64,000 nucleotides of DNA from an uncultured Clostridia bacterium (lineage in GTDB: Bacteria; Bacillota; Clostridia; TANB77; CAG-508). The first letter of the stretch is position 1; each line of letters starts with the position of its first letter. Below are positions 17,222 through 25,665 of this stretch, in pieces. The translations under genes were made by a program, and so were the position numbers. Location: the NCBI GenBank assembly GCA_934129785.1, contig CAKOWW010000007.1:1-64000 (forward strand), given 5' to 3'. The notes below the pieces were generated by a model that saw only the letters and a program-made list of their open reading frames with translations, did no database searches and was not told the origin of the DNA.

Positions 17222-18469
17222 ATGTATGATGAAGATATAGAAAAAACAGTGCTTTATTACTTGATTTTTGAAAAAGAAGCAATAGTTGTAGATGAAGAAG
17301 ATTTCTTTTTACCGAAGCATAAACAAATAATTAACGCAATATTAGAACTACAAAATAAAAAAGAAGAAATCAATATTTTGAGCATAAAAGAGAAAATAAA
17401 GGGTAAAGATACAGATATTTTAAGATACATAAGCAATATAGCTGAATGCAAATATGGAAGTTCAATACAATATGCTTATAGAGAATTAAAGAGATTAAGC
17501 AAAAAAAGAAAGTTAATAAAGCTAAGCAATGAGATAAAAGAAAATGCAGAAAATGAAAGAGAAACAGAAATATACATAGAAAAAGTAATTAAACAGCTTA
17601 ATGACATAAATCAAGAGACAGAAAAGGAAAAGACGTTTTTAGATATAGTTTGCGAAACATCAGATATAATTGAAAAAAAGAGAATACAGGGAACAAAATA
17701 TGATTATAAATATTTCACAGGAATATTTGATTTAGATAAAACCACAAATGGTTTACATGAAGAAGAACTAACGATAATTGGAGCTAGACCAGGTGTGGGA
17801 AAAACAACATTTGCATTACAAATTGCACAGCATATAGCAGAAAAAGGAACAGCGGTAGGAATAGTTAGTTTAGAAATGTCAGAAACTCAAATAGTACAAA
17901 AACTAATATCTAAAGTTTCAAATATAGATAGCAATAAGCTAAGAACAGGAAATTTAAATCAATTAGAACAAGAAAAGGTGGCAATGGCAGAAGGGAAAAT
18001 ATCAGATTTACCGTTTTTTATAAATACGAGAATTAGGAATATACAAGAAATAGAAAATTATGCAAGAAGATTAAAAAATAAAAACAATTTAGGATTACTA
18101 GTAATTGACTATATTCAATTAGTGAAAAGTAAAAATAAGTTTAACAGTAGAGAACAAGAAGTTGCAGAAATATCAAGAACATTAAAATTATTAAGTTTAG
18201 AATTAAAAATTCCGATCATAGGGCTATGCCAATTAAACAGAAATGCAGCGAAAACTGAACCGACTTTGGCAGATCTAAGAGAAAGCGGGGCAATTGAACA
18301 AGATGCTGACAATGTAATTTTTATATATAAAGAAAACGATAATGAAGAAGAAAAGACAGTAGAAAATGTAGTAATAGATTTACAAAAGCAAAGAGCAGGA
18401 GGATTAACAAAAGTAACAGTTAGATTTGATAAAAAAGTAAGCGAATTTAGAAATCTTATTAGGAGGTAA
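17222..18469 (+). CDS. Replicative DNA helicase, DnaB type
   Basis: The 415-residue protein has an N-terminal primase-interaction domain and a RecA-like core. Walker A GARPGVGKTT lies near residue 187 and Walker B LLVIDYIQL near residue 292, with CQLNRNA and the DADNVIFIY region after it. It unwinds phage DNA at the fork. It starts three bases after the initiator gene stop. Confidence 0.95.
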   Translation: MYDEDIEKTVLYYLIFEKEAIVVDEEDFFLPKHKQIINAILELQNKKEEINILSIKEKIKGKDTDILRYISNIAECKYGSSIQYAYRELKRLSKKRKLIKLSNEIKENAENERETEIYIEKVIKQLNDINQETEKEKTFLDIVCETSDIIEKKRIQGTKYDYKYFTGIFDLDKTTNGLHEEELTIIGARPGVGKTTFALQIAQHIAEKGTAVGIVSLEMSETQIVQKLISKVSNIDSNKLRTGNLNQLEQEKVAMAEGKISDLPFFINTRIRNIQEIENYARRLKNKNNLGLLVIDYIQLVKSKNKFNSREQEVAEISRTLKLLSLELKIPIIGLCQLNRNAAKTEPTLADLRESGAIEQDADNVIFIYKENDNEEEKTVENVVIDLQKQRAGGLTKVTVRFDKKVSEFRNLIRR

Positions 18470-18472
18470 CAA

Positions 18473-18593
18473 ATGAAAAAAGTAATAAATGAAGAAGATA
18501 TAAGAAAATCAAATGATTTAGAAAGATGCAGATTATTAATTGCAATAATAAAACGGACAAGCAGTATATACACAAGATATAAAAACTCATTAA
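18473..18593 (+). CDS. Very small phage protein with a possible CGGA site
   Basis: ATG 18473 follows AGGAGG. With CGGA at 18554-18557 read as Gly, the 39-residue product ends at TAA 18591-18593, directly before the AAGGAGGAG that serves the next gene. Without recoding it would run to 18614 and overlap the next start. The first layout is tidier, but homology cannot decide. Confidence 0.5.
18554..18557 (+). other. In-frame CGGA, recoding likely but not forced
   Basis: AAA [CGGA] CAA GCA leads to a stop just before the next ribosome site; the unshifted frame stops shortly after. Confidence 0.5.
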
Positions 18594-18605
18594 AAGGAGG
18601 AGTTT

Positions 18606-18911
18606 ATGAATAATATAACGAGAGAAACAAGAAAAGAAAGTTTTGAAAAAATACAATTAAAAAGGAAATGTAAACTAATATATGAACAGCTAGGAAGCGG
18701 AGAATATACAGCGAGAGAATTAGCAATAAAAATGTACAATACAACTGATGAAAATGGAAATAGATTATTAAGAACCGCAGAAAGACAAGAAACAGCTCCA
18801 AGGTTAACAGAATTAGTAAAATTAGGGCTAGTTGAAACAGAAAATAAAAAATATGATGAAATAAGTGATTGCAATGTAGCAGTTTATAAAAGAAAGGAAC
18901 GGAACAAATGA
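18606..18911 (+). CDS. Phage winged-helix-like protein, 101 residues
   Basis: Starts after AAAAGGAGGAG. YEQLGSGEYTARELAIKMY followed by ETAPRLTELVKLGLVE looks like a winged helix with a recognition helix. An in-frame CGGA at 18900-18903, three codons before the zero-frame stop, would change the tail to EGTNERG ending at 18921. Either ending is possible. Confidence 0.6.
   Translation: MNNITRETRKESFEKIQLKRKCKLIYEQLGSGEYTARELAIKMYNTTDENGNRLLRTAERQETAPRLTELVKLGLVETENKKYDEISDCNVAVYKRKERNK
18900..18903 (+). other. In-frame CGGA near a 3' end, ambiguous
   Basis: Zero frame ends ERNK at 18911. The recoded frame ends EGTNERG at 18921. No homology constraint. Confidence 0.4.
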
Positions 18912-19138
18912 AAGAGGATAAAAGAATAAAATATGTGATTATCATATTTGTAAGTATTGTATATGTAGTAGGAATAATATTAGGAACAATACTAGGAATG
19001 ATGATAGCATATGACAAAGATAAAGAATTGATAAATAATCAATATATAGAATTAGATAATTCAAGAGAAGTAATAGACAAGTTAACACAAGAAAATAATA
19101 AACTAGAAACAATATTAAATAATTATACAATAGAGTAG
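18908..19138 (+). CDS. Small membrane/coiled-coil phage protein
   Basis: The 76-residue protein overlaps the previous stop (ATGA). It has one N-terminal transmembrane helix (YVIIIFVSIVYVVGIILGTI) and a helical C-terminus. Resembles small spanin- or Rz-like shapes in layout only. Function unknown. Confidence 0.55.
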   Translation: MKEDKRIKYVIIIFVSIVYVVGIILGTILGMMIAYDKDKELINNQYIELDNSREVIDKLTQENNKLETILNNYTIE

Positions 19139-19157
19139 AAAAAAGGAGATAATTCGC

Positions 19158-19541
19158 ATGAACAATAAAATTGAAGTAAATGAATATGTAAGAACAGATA
19201 AAGGAAAAATAACAAAAATAATTGGAATAGATGAGTTTATAGATAGCACAACTTTTTATGAAACAGAAGATAATCCAGGATATATGGATTTATGCAATAA
19301 AAACATAGTAAAACACAGCAAACAACTAATAAATGTACTTGAAAAAGGAGACATAATTATTACTAAAGATAAAAAAGTATATAAATTTTATGACATTAAA
19401 AAAGAAAAAATTTATTGCGAAGATTCTCTAGCTGATGATACTTTAATTAGAATAAACATAGATGAAGTATCAATGATATTAACAAAAGAACAGCTGAAGG
19501 CTAATTGCTATAAAGTGGGAGGAGAAGATGAACAAATATAA
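19158..19541 (+). CDS. Hypothetical phage protein, beta-rich
   Basis: The 127-residue protein follows AAAGGAG. Short repeated beta motifs (VRTDKGKITKIIGID, GDIITKDKKVYKFYDI) suggest small barrel-like folds. Seen in phage early regions. No function recognised. Confidence 0.6.
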   Translation: MNNKIEVNEYVRTDKGKITKIIGIDEFIDSTTFYETEDNPGYMDLCNKNIVKHSKQLINVLEKGDIIITKDKKVYKFYDIKKEKIYCEDSLADDTLIRINIDEVSMILTKEQLKANCYKVGGEDEQI

Positions 19542-19851
19542 AAAAGTATCTAAAGAAGAGGTTCTTGAAATGTTTTATGATTTACAAACTAAATTTTGGA
19601 AAGCAGGGTGTTGGGTAGACGGAATTTCAGTTCAGTTTTTAGCTCATAGAATGAAAACATCTATATATCAGATAAGAAAAGCCTATAAACAATTAGCAGA
19701 AGAAGGATATTTAAAATTAGAGAAGGTTCCAACTGCTTTTGAGGAATATGATAATGGTTTATATTGTGAAGCTATTCCATATTTATTTTGTAATGTTTAT
19801 ACTTTAACAAATAAAGCCAAGAACAAATTTAAAAAAATAGGAGGAGAATAG
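19528..19851 (+). CDS. Hypothetical phage helix-turn-helix protein
   Basis: The 107-residue protein overlaps the previous gene by 14 bases. LAHRMKTSIYQIRKAYKQLAEEGYLKLEK fits a winged helix-turn-helix. Probably DNA-binding. Confidence 0.6.
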   Translation: MNKYKKVSKEEVLEMFYDLQTKFWKAGCWVDGISVQFLAHRMKTSIYQIRKAYKQLAEEGYLKLEKVPTAFEEYDNGLYCEAIPYLFCNVYTLTNKAKNKFKKIGGE

Positions 19852-19853
19852 AT

Positions 19854-20042
19854 ATGAATAAAACAATAGAATTTGTTGGAGAAATAATATGTATTATAGC
19901 AATACTTATATGTATAACAACAATAATAATAGTTAAAGATGAAAGAAAAACACAAATAAAGATATTAGAACAAAATTTAAATGAGCAAATAGAAGAAAAG
20001 CAAGTATATATGAATATGCTCGAAGAAGAGAGGAGTAAATAA
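19854..20042 (+). CDS. Small membrane protein
   Basis: The 62-residue protein follows GGAGGAG. One N-terminal transmembrane helix (FVGEIICIIAILICITTII) is followed by a coiled-coil tail. Function unknown. Confidence 0.55.
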   Translation: MNKTIEFVGEIICIIAILICITTIIIVKDERKTQIKILEQNLNEQIEEKQVYMNMLEEERSK

Positions 20043-20045
20043 GAT

Positions 20046-20444
20046 ATGAGTGAAGAAATTATAAAAGTAATAGATGAATTAGGAAAAAGATTTGGGATAG
20101 CAATAGATTGGAGCAATCAAAATATAATTCCATATTTGCAAGAATTATTGAAAAGGTTTATATGTTATCGAAATATTACAGCGTGTATATGGACAATAAT
20201 ATCAATAGCAATGACAATAGGCGGAGTTGTAATGTTTAAGTTTTTAAACAAATGGAGAAAAAGCGAGAATTATGATAGTGATTATAATAGTGATGATGAT
20301 ACAATAGCTGCAGTTGGATATATATTTTCAATATGCATAATAGCATCAGGAATAGGATTGATACTCGGAAATATGTTTGGGATTGTCAAAAATGTATGTA
20401 TGCCAGAAATGGTAGTATATGAATACATAAAAAATATTCAATAG
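20046..20444 (+). CDS. Membrane protein with two helices
   Basis: The 132-residue protein has transmembrane segments near residues 47-66 and 96-116, separated by an acidic loop (SENYDSDYNSDDD). It is encoded among small early genes. Function unknown. Confidence 0.55.
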   Translation: MSEEIIKVIDELGKRFGIAIDWSNQNIIPYLQELLKRFICYRNITACIWTIISIAMTIGGVVMFKFLNKWRKSENYDSDYNSDDDTIAAVGYIFSICIIASGIGLILGNMFGIVKNVCMPEMVVYEYIKNIQ

Positions 20445-20460
20445 AGAGGAGTAATACATA

Positions 20461-20736
20461 ATGAAAGAAAAAATAAATAAAAGAACAACTAAATATAGTA
20501 TCGAATATTTAGAATTACAATGTATTGTTAATAATAGAATACATGATTATATTTCAAAGTATCATAATTACCCTAAATACATAAAATTACCTTTATGGAT
20601 ATTTGAATGCTTGAAACAAACAATGTGTGAAGTAGATTTAAAGATAGATTATAAAACAGAAGAGTTTACATTCTTTAATTTAAAAGTTTGTGAAACTGTT
20701 AGTATAGAAAAAGCAGAAGAAATTGAGGTGTTTTAA
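20461..20736 (+). CDS. Hypothetical phage protein, 91 residues
   Basis: Starts after GAGAGGAG. Mixed polar sequence (YLELQCIVNNRIHDYISKYH) with no recognised domain. Confidence 0.5.
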   Translation: MKEKINKRTTKYSIEYLELQCIVNNRIHDYISKYHNYPKYIKLPLWIFECLKQTMCEVDLKIDYKTEEFTFFNLKVCETVSIEKAEEIEVF

Positions 20737-20964
20737 GTGAAAGAAAATAGTATAGAAGAAAGAGTTAATATATTAAAAATAGAATGTTATATTACAATAA
20801 ATGACGAGAAAGAGCCAATATTAAATATTGGTACAAGCTTTTCAAATATGGTAGAAAGTGAAGAATTTAAGTATTATAATGATGAGTTACATAAAAATAT
20901 TAAACCAGTTTTAAATGATTTAAAACAAATGTTACTAAACACATTAGAAATGGAGGAAGAATGA
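20737..20964 (+). CDS. Hypothetical phage protein, GTG start
   Basis: GTG 20737 follows GAGGTG and directly abuts the previous stop. The 75 residues are acidic. No domain recognised. Confidence 0.5.
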   Translation: MKENSIEERVNILKIECYITINDEKEPILNIGTSFSNMVESEEFKYYNDELHKNIKPVLNDLKQMLLNTLEMEEE

Positions 20965-21713
20965 AAAATAGTATAGAAGAAGATATGAAAATATTAAAAG
21001 GAATAATAAAAGGAGATGAAGATTGTATTAATGCAATATACAGTCAAATGAAAGTAAAAAATGACAATGATGAAGATATACAATATTATAAAAAAGAAAT
21101 ACAAAGCATTAAAAATATAGTAGATAATTATTTAAAAGAAAAAGCAAGAGCAGATAAATTAGAAAAAGAATATAGTGTAATGTTGACAGAATCAGATGAA
21201 AATGAATGTGATTATAAAAGAGTATTAAAAGAGAATGAACAGCTAAGAAAAGATATAGAAGGCTGGAAAAAATACTGTGAAGAAATACAAGAAGAACAAA
21301 CAGAAATGAGCAACAAAAACTGCAAATTAGAGTTTGAGGTAGAAAAACTACAAAAAGAGAATGAAGAGTTAAAAGAATATTTAATAACTCAAAATTGTGA
21401 AATTAATAGATTAAATTTAGCCAAGATAAGACTTGAGTTGTCACAAGTACCTGACACAACAGAGCAATATAAATATTTAAAGAATGAATATAAAATGAGA
21501 TTGGAAAGAACAGATTTTGAAAATTATAAATCCAATTACATATCAATTCAAAAAGTAAAAGACAAGATAGAAGAAATATTAAACAATGGAGAATATAGAA
21601 TAATATTTGAAGGAGATGCAGAATTTCCGGATGACGCAACAATTATTAAAGCACAGAAATATATAAAGCTAGAAGAAATGCAAGAACTAATAGAAGAAAG
21701 AGAGAAAAATTAA
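20961..21713 (+). CDS. Long coiled-coil phage protein
   Basis: The 250-residue protein overlaps the previous stop (ATGA). Residues 30-190 are a heptad-rich coiled coil with Glu/Lys and Leu. The last 50 residues are globular. Often such genes are linked to phage early functions. No specific role visible. Confidence 0.6.
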   Translation: MKNSIEEDMKILKGIIKGDEDCINAIYSQMKVKNDNDEDIQYYKKEIQSIKNIVDNYLKEKARADKLEKEYSVMLTESDENECDYKRVLKENEQLRKDIEGWKKYCEEIQEEQTEMSNKNCKLEFEVEKLQKENEELKEYLITQNCEINRLNLAKIRLELSQVPDTTEQYKYLKNEYKMRLERTDFENYKSNYISIQKVKDKIEEILNNGEYRIIFEGDAEFPDDATIIKAQKYIKLEEMQELIEEREKN

Positions 21714-21714
21714 A

Positions 21715-21894
21715 ATGTATGTAATATATGATATGAAAGAAAAGGAACAATGTGTTGCAATATTTAAAACCAGAAAAGAAGTTGCGAAGTTTTTCAATAC
21801 AACTGCAAATTCTATTGGAACATCAATAACAAGGAAACATAAACGTAAGCATAGATTTTTAATTGAAAAAATAAAAGAAAGAGAGGAAAAATAA
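21715..21894 (+). CDS. Small helix-turn-helix-like phage protein
   Basis: The 59-residue protein contains TRKEVAKFFNTTANSIGTSITR, a helix-turn-helix pattern, then a basic tail. The start is two bases after the previous stop, with GAGAG upstream. Confidence 0.55.
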   Translation: MYVIYDMKEKEQCVAIFKTRKEVAKFFNTTANSIGTSITRKHKRKHRFLIEKIKEREEK

Positions 21895-21895
21895 A

Positions 21896-22078
21896 ATGTG
21901 CGAACATTGTAAATTGTTAAGTGGAGATTGGACAATATTAGCAGAAGATGGCGAAACAGAAATAAAAATAGAAAGACATAATAAAGAGTACTCTCTAGTA
22001 GCAGAGTCATTAACTGACATTGCAGAAACAAGAATAAATTATTGTCCAATGTGTGGAAGAAAATTAAAGGAGGATTAA
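21896..22078 (+). CDS. Zinc-ribbon phage protein
   Basis: The 60-residue protein has an N-terminal CEHC and a C-terminal CPMCGRKL, a four-Cys zinc ribbon. Common small phage protein; ligand unknown. Confidence 0.65.
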   Translation: MCEHCKLLSGDWTILAEDGETEIKIERHNKEYSLVAESLTDIAETRINYCPMCGRKLKED

Positions 22079-22079
22079 A

Positions 22080-22334
22080 ATGTTAGGATATTACATAAAA
22101 AGTACAATAGTATTTTTAATAATATACTTTGCTTCAAGTAGAGCAATAAGAATATTATTACATAATAGAGATGAAATAGATTATAAAAAATATACAAAAA
22201 AAGATAGCAAAGGAATGTGGTATATATTTTGTTTTATACCAGTGTTAAGAGTAGTAGTATTGTTAGTAATGTATTGGTTAACAATAGCTTCTAAAGAAGA
22301 TTTAGACAAGTTATTTGATAAAAAGGAGGACTAA
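22080..22334 (+). CDS. Small membrane protein
   Basis: The 84-residue protein has two hydrophobic helices near residues 3-20 and 48-70, separated by a basic loop. Starts one base after the previous stop. Function unknown. Confidence 0.5.
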   Translation: MLGYYIKSTIVFLIIYFASSRAIRILLHNRDEIDYKKYTKKDSKGMWYIFCFIPVLRVVVLLVMYWLTIASKEDLDKLFDKKED

Positions 22335-22337
22335 CAT

Positions 22338-22773
22338 ATGACAAAAGAACAAGAAGAATCACTTAAAAAAATTAAAAGACAAATATCAATAGGAGAATGT
22401 GAAAAAAATATTGGAATATCTGTTTTTATATCAGATTTAAAGAATGTTTTATCTATGCTAAAAGAAAAAGACATAGAGTTTATTGAAACTAAAGAAGCAA
22501 ATAGACAATTAAGCGTTGAACTAGAAAATAAAAACAAACAAATAGAACAATACATGAACATATTAGCAACAAATGACATGTTACATGTAAAAGAATGTGA
22601 AGAAAAAGATGAGAAAATAGAAAAACTAGAAGAAATAAAAGATGAAGCGATAAGAACATGTTTTTATGAATATAACGATGATACAGAAATACTTTGCAGA
22701 AAGTTAGCAAAACATGGTTACATAAAGGTAAAAGAACGGAATATATATAAATCCGTTTAAAGATGAAGAATAA
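22338..22773 (+). CDS. Coiled-coil phage protein with a possible CGGA site
   Basis: Starts after AAAGGAGG. The body is a Glu/Lys-rich coiled coil. An in-frame CGGA at 22737-22740 occurs near the end. The zero frame ends ERNIYKSV at 22760. Recoding gives EGIYINPFKDEE ending at 22773, 144 residues. The recoded tail looks more like a natural ending, but neither can be proved. Confidence 0.55.
22737..22740 (+). other. In-frame CGGA near a 3' end, recoding plausible
   Basis: GAA [CGGA] ATA TAT extends the frame to 22773; without recoding the stop is at 22758-22760. Confidence 0.45.
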
Positions 22774-22798
22774 GAAGGAATTATAAAAAAATAAAAGA

Positions 22799-22827
22799 GC
22801 ATACTACATCTAAGAGGTGTGGTATGC
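22799..22827 (+). promoter_or_regulatory. Hairpin holding a ribosome site in its loop and the start codon in its stem
   Basis: GCATACTACA pairs with TGTGGTATGC (one G-U). AAGAGG of the next gene is in the loop and its ATG is inside the 3' arm, so folding should reduce translation. Confidence 0.5.
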
Positions 22828-23027
22828 AAGATAAAGAAATAATAACAAAATGGAGACAAGGATTAAGTAAAAATCAATTAGCAACAATGTATAAAAGACA
22901 ATATAATCAAGAAATAAGAATAATAAGAAGCACAGTAAGACACAGACATGATGGAAGATACATAAGCAACTATGAAGCATTAGCTTATGTAGAAAAAATA
23001 ATATATAAATATTTAAAAGAGAGATAA
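22824..23027 (+). CDS. Small phage helix-turn-helix protein
   Basis: The 67-residue protein reads DKEIITKWRQGLSKNQLATMYKRQYNQ, a helix-turn-helix like those of small phage regulators. Its start codon is buried in the preceding hairpin. Confidence 0.6.
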   Translation: MQDKEIITKWRQGLSKNQLATMYKRQYNQEIRIIRSTVRHRHDGRYISNYEALAYVEKIIYKYLKER

Positions 23028-23056
23028 AGAAATATGAGAAGCGGAGGAAAATACAA

Positions 23057-23314
23057 ATGATTATACATAAATGTGATATATGTAAAAGAGAAGTGCCAAT
23101 TCTAGAAACGATAATTCTATATAAAAAACCAATAGATTATTGTGAAAGATGCAGAAATAGAATAGAAAAGGCTAAACAAGAATATAAAAGAGAAATAGAA
23201 TACGAATATTGTTTGTTAGATAGCAGACTAAAATCAAAAGAAAGAAACTTAATAAAAAGTTTAAAACAAGAAAATAATAAGGGAATTACAAGAAAGGGAG
23301 GTACAAATGAATAA
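23057..23314 (+). CDS. Zinc-finger phage protein
   Basis: The 85-residue protein has CDIC and CERC pairs (zinc binding) and a basic helical tail. GCGGAGG lies upstream. The stop overlaps the next start. Confidence 0.6.
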   Translation: MIIHKCDICKREVPILETIILYKKPIDYCERCRNRIEKAKQEYKREIEYEYCLLDSRLKSKERNLIKSLKQENNKGITRKGGTNE

Positions 23315-23715
23315 AGAAGACTTAAAAAATTATAAATATAATCAAGAATGGATAAAAGGCAGAGTAGAATACATAGAAGAATATAAAACAAGTATAACAA
23401 ATATTACATCTGTATTATCTGATATGCCGAAGCGGAAGCAAAGAAGTGCAAGATAGCATGGCAGAGAAAGTAGCAATATTATTAGATAATGTAAATGAAT
23501 TATTAGAAAAAGTAGTAATGGAACAGGAAAAACAAAAGAAGATAATAGAACAACTAAATTTAGTAGAGCAGCCATATAAGTTAATACTGGAAAAGGTATA
23601 CATACAAGGTAAATCATTAGTAACAGTAGCAAGTGAAATGAATTATAGCTATGAACATATGAAACATATAAATGGAATTGCATTAAAAAGGTTTGATAAT
23701 ATTAACACCAAATAG
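23307..23715 (+). CDS. DUF1492-type sigma-like late regulator, read through a CGGA site
   Basis: Starts after GGGAGG. At 23433-23436 the zero frame meets CGG at codon 43. Reading CGGA as Gly gives SDMPKGSKEVQD, the motif found at this place in DUF1492 phage proteins. It then continues into a coiled coil and a region-4-like helix-turn-helix (YIQGKSLVTVASEMNYSYEHM). Total 135 residues. Such proteins often activate late or packaging genes and lie just before the terminase region, as here. Confidence 0.82.
23433..23436 (+). other. CGGA quadruplet read as Gly in the DUF1492 gene
   Basis: CCG AAG [CGGA] AGC restores MPKGS, a family motif. Confidence 0.83.
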
Positions 23716-23825
23716 CACTGAAAAACACCATGAAAATATGTTATATATATAATCAGAGATAAAAGAAAAGTCGTAAATAGAAATATCTCATAAGTTCAAG
23801 CGACAAGGTCCTTATCTAATAAAAT

Positions 23826-23862
23826 TAAGAATAGATGTTTTAAATGTCTATTCTTTTTTTGT
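23826..23862 (+). terminator. Terminator after the early operon
   Basis: The stem AAGAATAGA/TCTATTCTT is followed by seven T residues. Nothing else convincing was seen in 23716-24013. Confidence 0.75.
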
Positions 23863-24013
23863 TATTGTTATTACCAGTATGCTAGGTAACTGATAATATA
23901 AAATGGTTGTTATATTTAGCTGAGTATAATTAACCTCCTTTCGAAACTTAGAATACATGATAAAGAACTTTCCTAGCGAGTTCTAATTTATAAATGAAAA
24001 AGAAGGGAAAAAT

Positions 24014-24157
24014 ATGAAAATAAAAGATATTGAAGTTGAGATAAAAACAAATATAGATGAAGAAAAAGAAAAAATGAAAGAATTAGTAAGTTTACTAGAA
24101 AGAGCAAACGAACTAATTCAATCTCTTAATAATATAAAAGTAACAAATTTAGAATAA
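24014..24157 (+). CDS. Small helical phage protein, 47 residues
   Basis: Starts after AGAAGGG. Glu/Lys-rich helix. Its end overlaps the convergent gene by 9 bases. Function unknown. Confidence 0.45.
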   Translation: MKIKDIEVEIKTNIDEEKEKMKELVSLLERANELIQSLNNIKVTNLE

Positions 24158-24463
24158 TTGTTTTTTAACATATTCTACACTAGCAGTTTTTTGCATTTCA
24201 TTCCAACTATTAAATGTAGAATTATTAGAAACATATTTATCTAAATCTGTTTCATTAATATTTTTCAAATCTTCTTTTGAACTAATAGAAAAACCGCCAT
24301 GGCCAAAGAAGTCATCAATGTTAGAAAATTTAGTATATGTATTCATAAAAGAAGAATCGAAAATATCAGCAAATGTTTTTGACTTAGAATTTAAGTTTTG
24401 AACTTTTTTATTTAAATCTTTTTGAAAATTTTCTAAGCCAGATAAATTAATATTCAATGACAT
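24149..24463 (-). CDS. Conserved small phage protein on the minus strand
   Basis: ATG 24463 follows GGAGGTG. The 104-residue protein begins MSLNINLSGLENFQKDLNKK and ends with WNEMQKTASVEYVKKQL, a pattern I associate with a family of minus-strand phage proteins near the packaging module. Role not known to me. Confidence 0.65.
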   Translation of the reverse strand: MSLNINLSGLENFQKDLNKKVQNLNSKSKTFADIFDSSFMNTYTKFSNIDDFFGHGGFSISSKEDLKNINETDLDKYVSNNSTFNSWNEMQKTASVEYVKKQLF

Positions 24464-24546
24464 TAAATCACCTCCAGTCGAGATGATTATAACACAAAAA
24501 TATTGAAAACCAAAAAATGGAAATGATAAAAAAAGAAGGTGTACAT

Positions 24547-24690
24547 ATGAATAATCAAGAAAGAGTAGAGAAATACAAAAAAGAACATTGTAAAAGATGT
24601 AAAAATAGAGAGAAAGATTTATGCGAAATAAAAGTATTTCAAGAAGATAAAACAATATGTACAAGATGTATATATTATGAAAGAAATTAA
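24547..24690 (+). CDS. Small Cys-rich phage protein
   Basis: The 47-residue protein follows AAGAAGGTG. CKRCKNREKDLC and CTRCIYY supply a zinc-finger-like Cys set. Confidence 0.55.
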   Translation: MNNQERVEKYKKEHCKRCKNREKDLCEIKVFQEDKTICTRCIYYERN

Positions 24691-24805
24691 CTATGCTAAT
24701 TGTATGATAAGAAAATGTGAGCAATGCAGATATTATGAGTATTGCTTCAAATATAAAGTAAAGAAAAAAGGAGGTAATTATCATGCTAGTAAAAGCAACA
24801 GATAA
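24677..24805 (+). CDS. Small Cys-rich phage protein, overlapping frame
   Basis: The 42-residue frame has NCMIRKCEQCRYYEYC, a Cys pattern like the gene before it. It overlaps both neighbours (14 and 23 bases) and lacks a clear ribosome site, so it may depend on coupled translation. Confidence 0.4.
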   Translation: MKEINYANCMIRKCEQCRYYEYCFKYKVKKKGGNYHASKSNR

Positions 24806-25025
24806 ATATGAAAAATTAAACATAAAAGATTTAGAACTAAACAAAATACCAAAGAAGGGTGAAATATTTGAAGTATCAGAAAAAAGATATAAAATATTAA
24901 CTAAAGAAAATGAATATCACGAGATATTTGTAGAAAAAGTAGAAGAAGTAAAAGAAATAGAAACAGCAACTAAAAAAGTAAAGAAAGAAACAGCTGTGAA
25001 AAAGAATACAAAGAAAACTAAATAG
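24783..25025 (+). CDS. Small basic phage protein
   Basis: The 80-residue protein follows AAAGGAGG. The first 45 residues look like a small beta domain (KGEIFEVSEKRYKILTKENEY), then a Lys-rich tail. Known phage proteins just before the HNH gene have this shape. Confidence 0.6.
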   Translation: MLVKATDKYEKLNIKDLELNKIPKKGEIFEVSEKRYKILTKENEYHEIFVEKVEEVKEIETATKKVKKETAVKKNTKKTK

Positions 25026-25027
25026 TT

Positions 25028-25346
25028 ATGACATATAGAGATAATCCTGAGATAGAAAAGAAATATAAAAGCAAAAGATGGCAGAGCTTAAGAAAGCAAA
25101 AGTTACTAATGACAAACGGTTTATGTGAAAGATGTTTAAAGAAGCGGAATATATAATTCTGCTGTAATAGTGCATCATAAAGAATATGTTACTGATTTAA
25201 ATTATGAAGATGATAATATATTTTTTAATATTGATAACTTAGAATGTTTATGCCAAGACTGTCATAACAAAGAACATTTTAGCAGTAGCGAAGAAGAATA
25301 TATATTCGATGAGAATGGAGATGTAGTAAAGAATGAATTTAAATAA
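25028..25346 (+). CDS. HNH endonuclease, read through a CGGA site
   Basis: HNH nucleases beside cos-phage terminases assist genome cleavage. ATG 25028 starts the frame. CERCLKK is followed by CGG at 25145-25148 and then, in the zero frame, TAA two codons on. Reading CGGA as Gly gives CERCLKKGIYNSAVIVHHKEY, the usual HNH spacing, then NLECLCQDCHNKEH with the remaining zinc Cys and the catalytic His/Asn. Total 105 residues, normal for this family. Confidence 0.88.
25145..25148 (+). other. CGGA quadruplet read as Gly in the HNH gene
   Basis: AAG AAG [CGGA] ATA TAT joins the two halves of the HNH domain; the zero frame ends at AAT ATA TAA. Confidence 0.88.
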
Positions 25347-25518
25347 CAAAAAAAGTATAGATATACAATTAAATATAGAAGCGGAAGAAACGATAAAAAA
25401 ATTAGAAAAGATAAAGCAATTATTACAAGATATAATAGAATTAGATGAGACAATGTACAATAAAAATATAAATATTATAGACATAAAGATGGAAGTGTAT
25501 CAACATGTCCAGAAATAG
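25333..25518 (+). CDS. Small helical phage protein
   Basis: The 61-residue frame overlaps the end of the HNH gene by 14 bases. It is a Leu/Ile/Glu-rich helix (EAEETIKKLEKIKQLLQDII). No clear ribosome site. Function unknown. Confidence 0.4.
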   Translation: MNLNNKKSIDIQLNIEAEETIKKLEKIKQLLQDIIELDETMYNKNINIIDIKMEVYQHVQK

Positions 25519-25557
25519 AAATTAATATCAAATAAAAGATAATCATAAAAAGTAGCA

Positions 25558-25614
25558 ATCCCCCCTGTATCCATTCCACACTGTGATAATGGGAGAACGG
25601 TGGGTGGGGCTTCG
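25558..25614 (+). other. GC-rich segment upstream of terminase, candidate cos site
   Basis: A C6 run and GGTGGGTGGGGC sit in otherwise very AT-rich DNA, between the HNH gene and the small terminase gene, where cos sites of HNH-terminase phages usually lie. No cut position can be deduced. Confidence 0.35.
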
Positions 25615-25665
25615 AAAAATACACAAGTCAATCCACGTAAGGGGTGTAGTCAAGGAGGTGTAGAA

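Noticed and set aside
24464..24844. Longer minus-strand frame upstream of the 104-residue phage protein
   Set aside because: It is hydrophobic by chance composition, opposes well-supported plus-strand genes, and the GGAGGTG-preceded ATG 24463 marks the real start.
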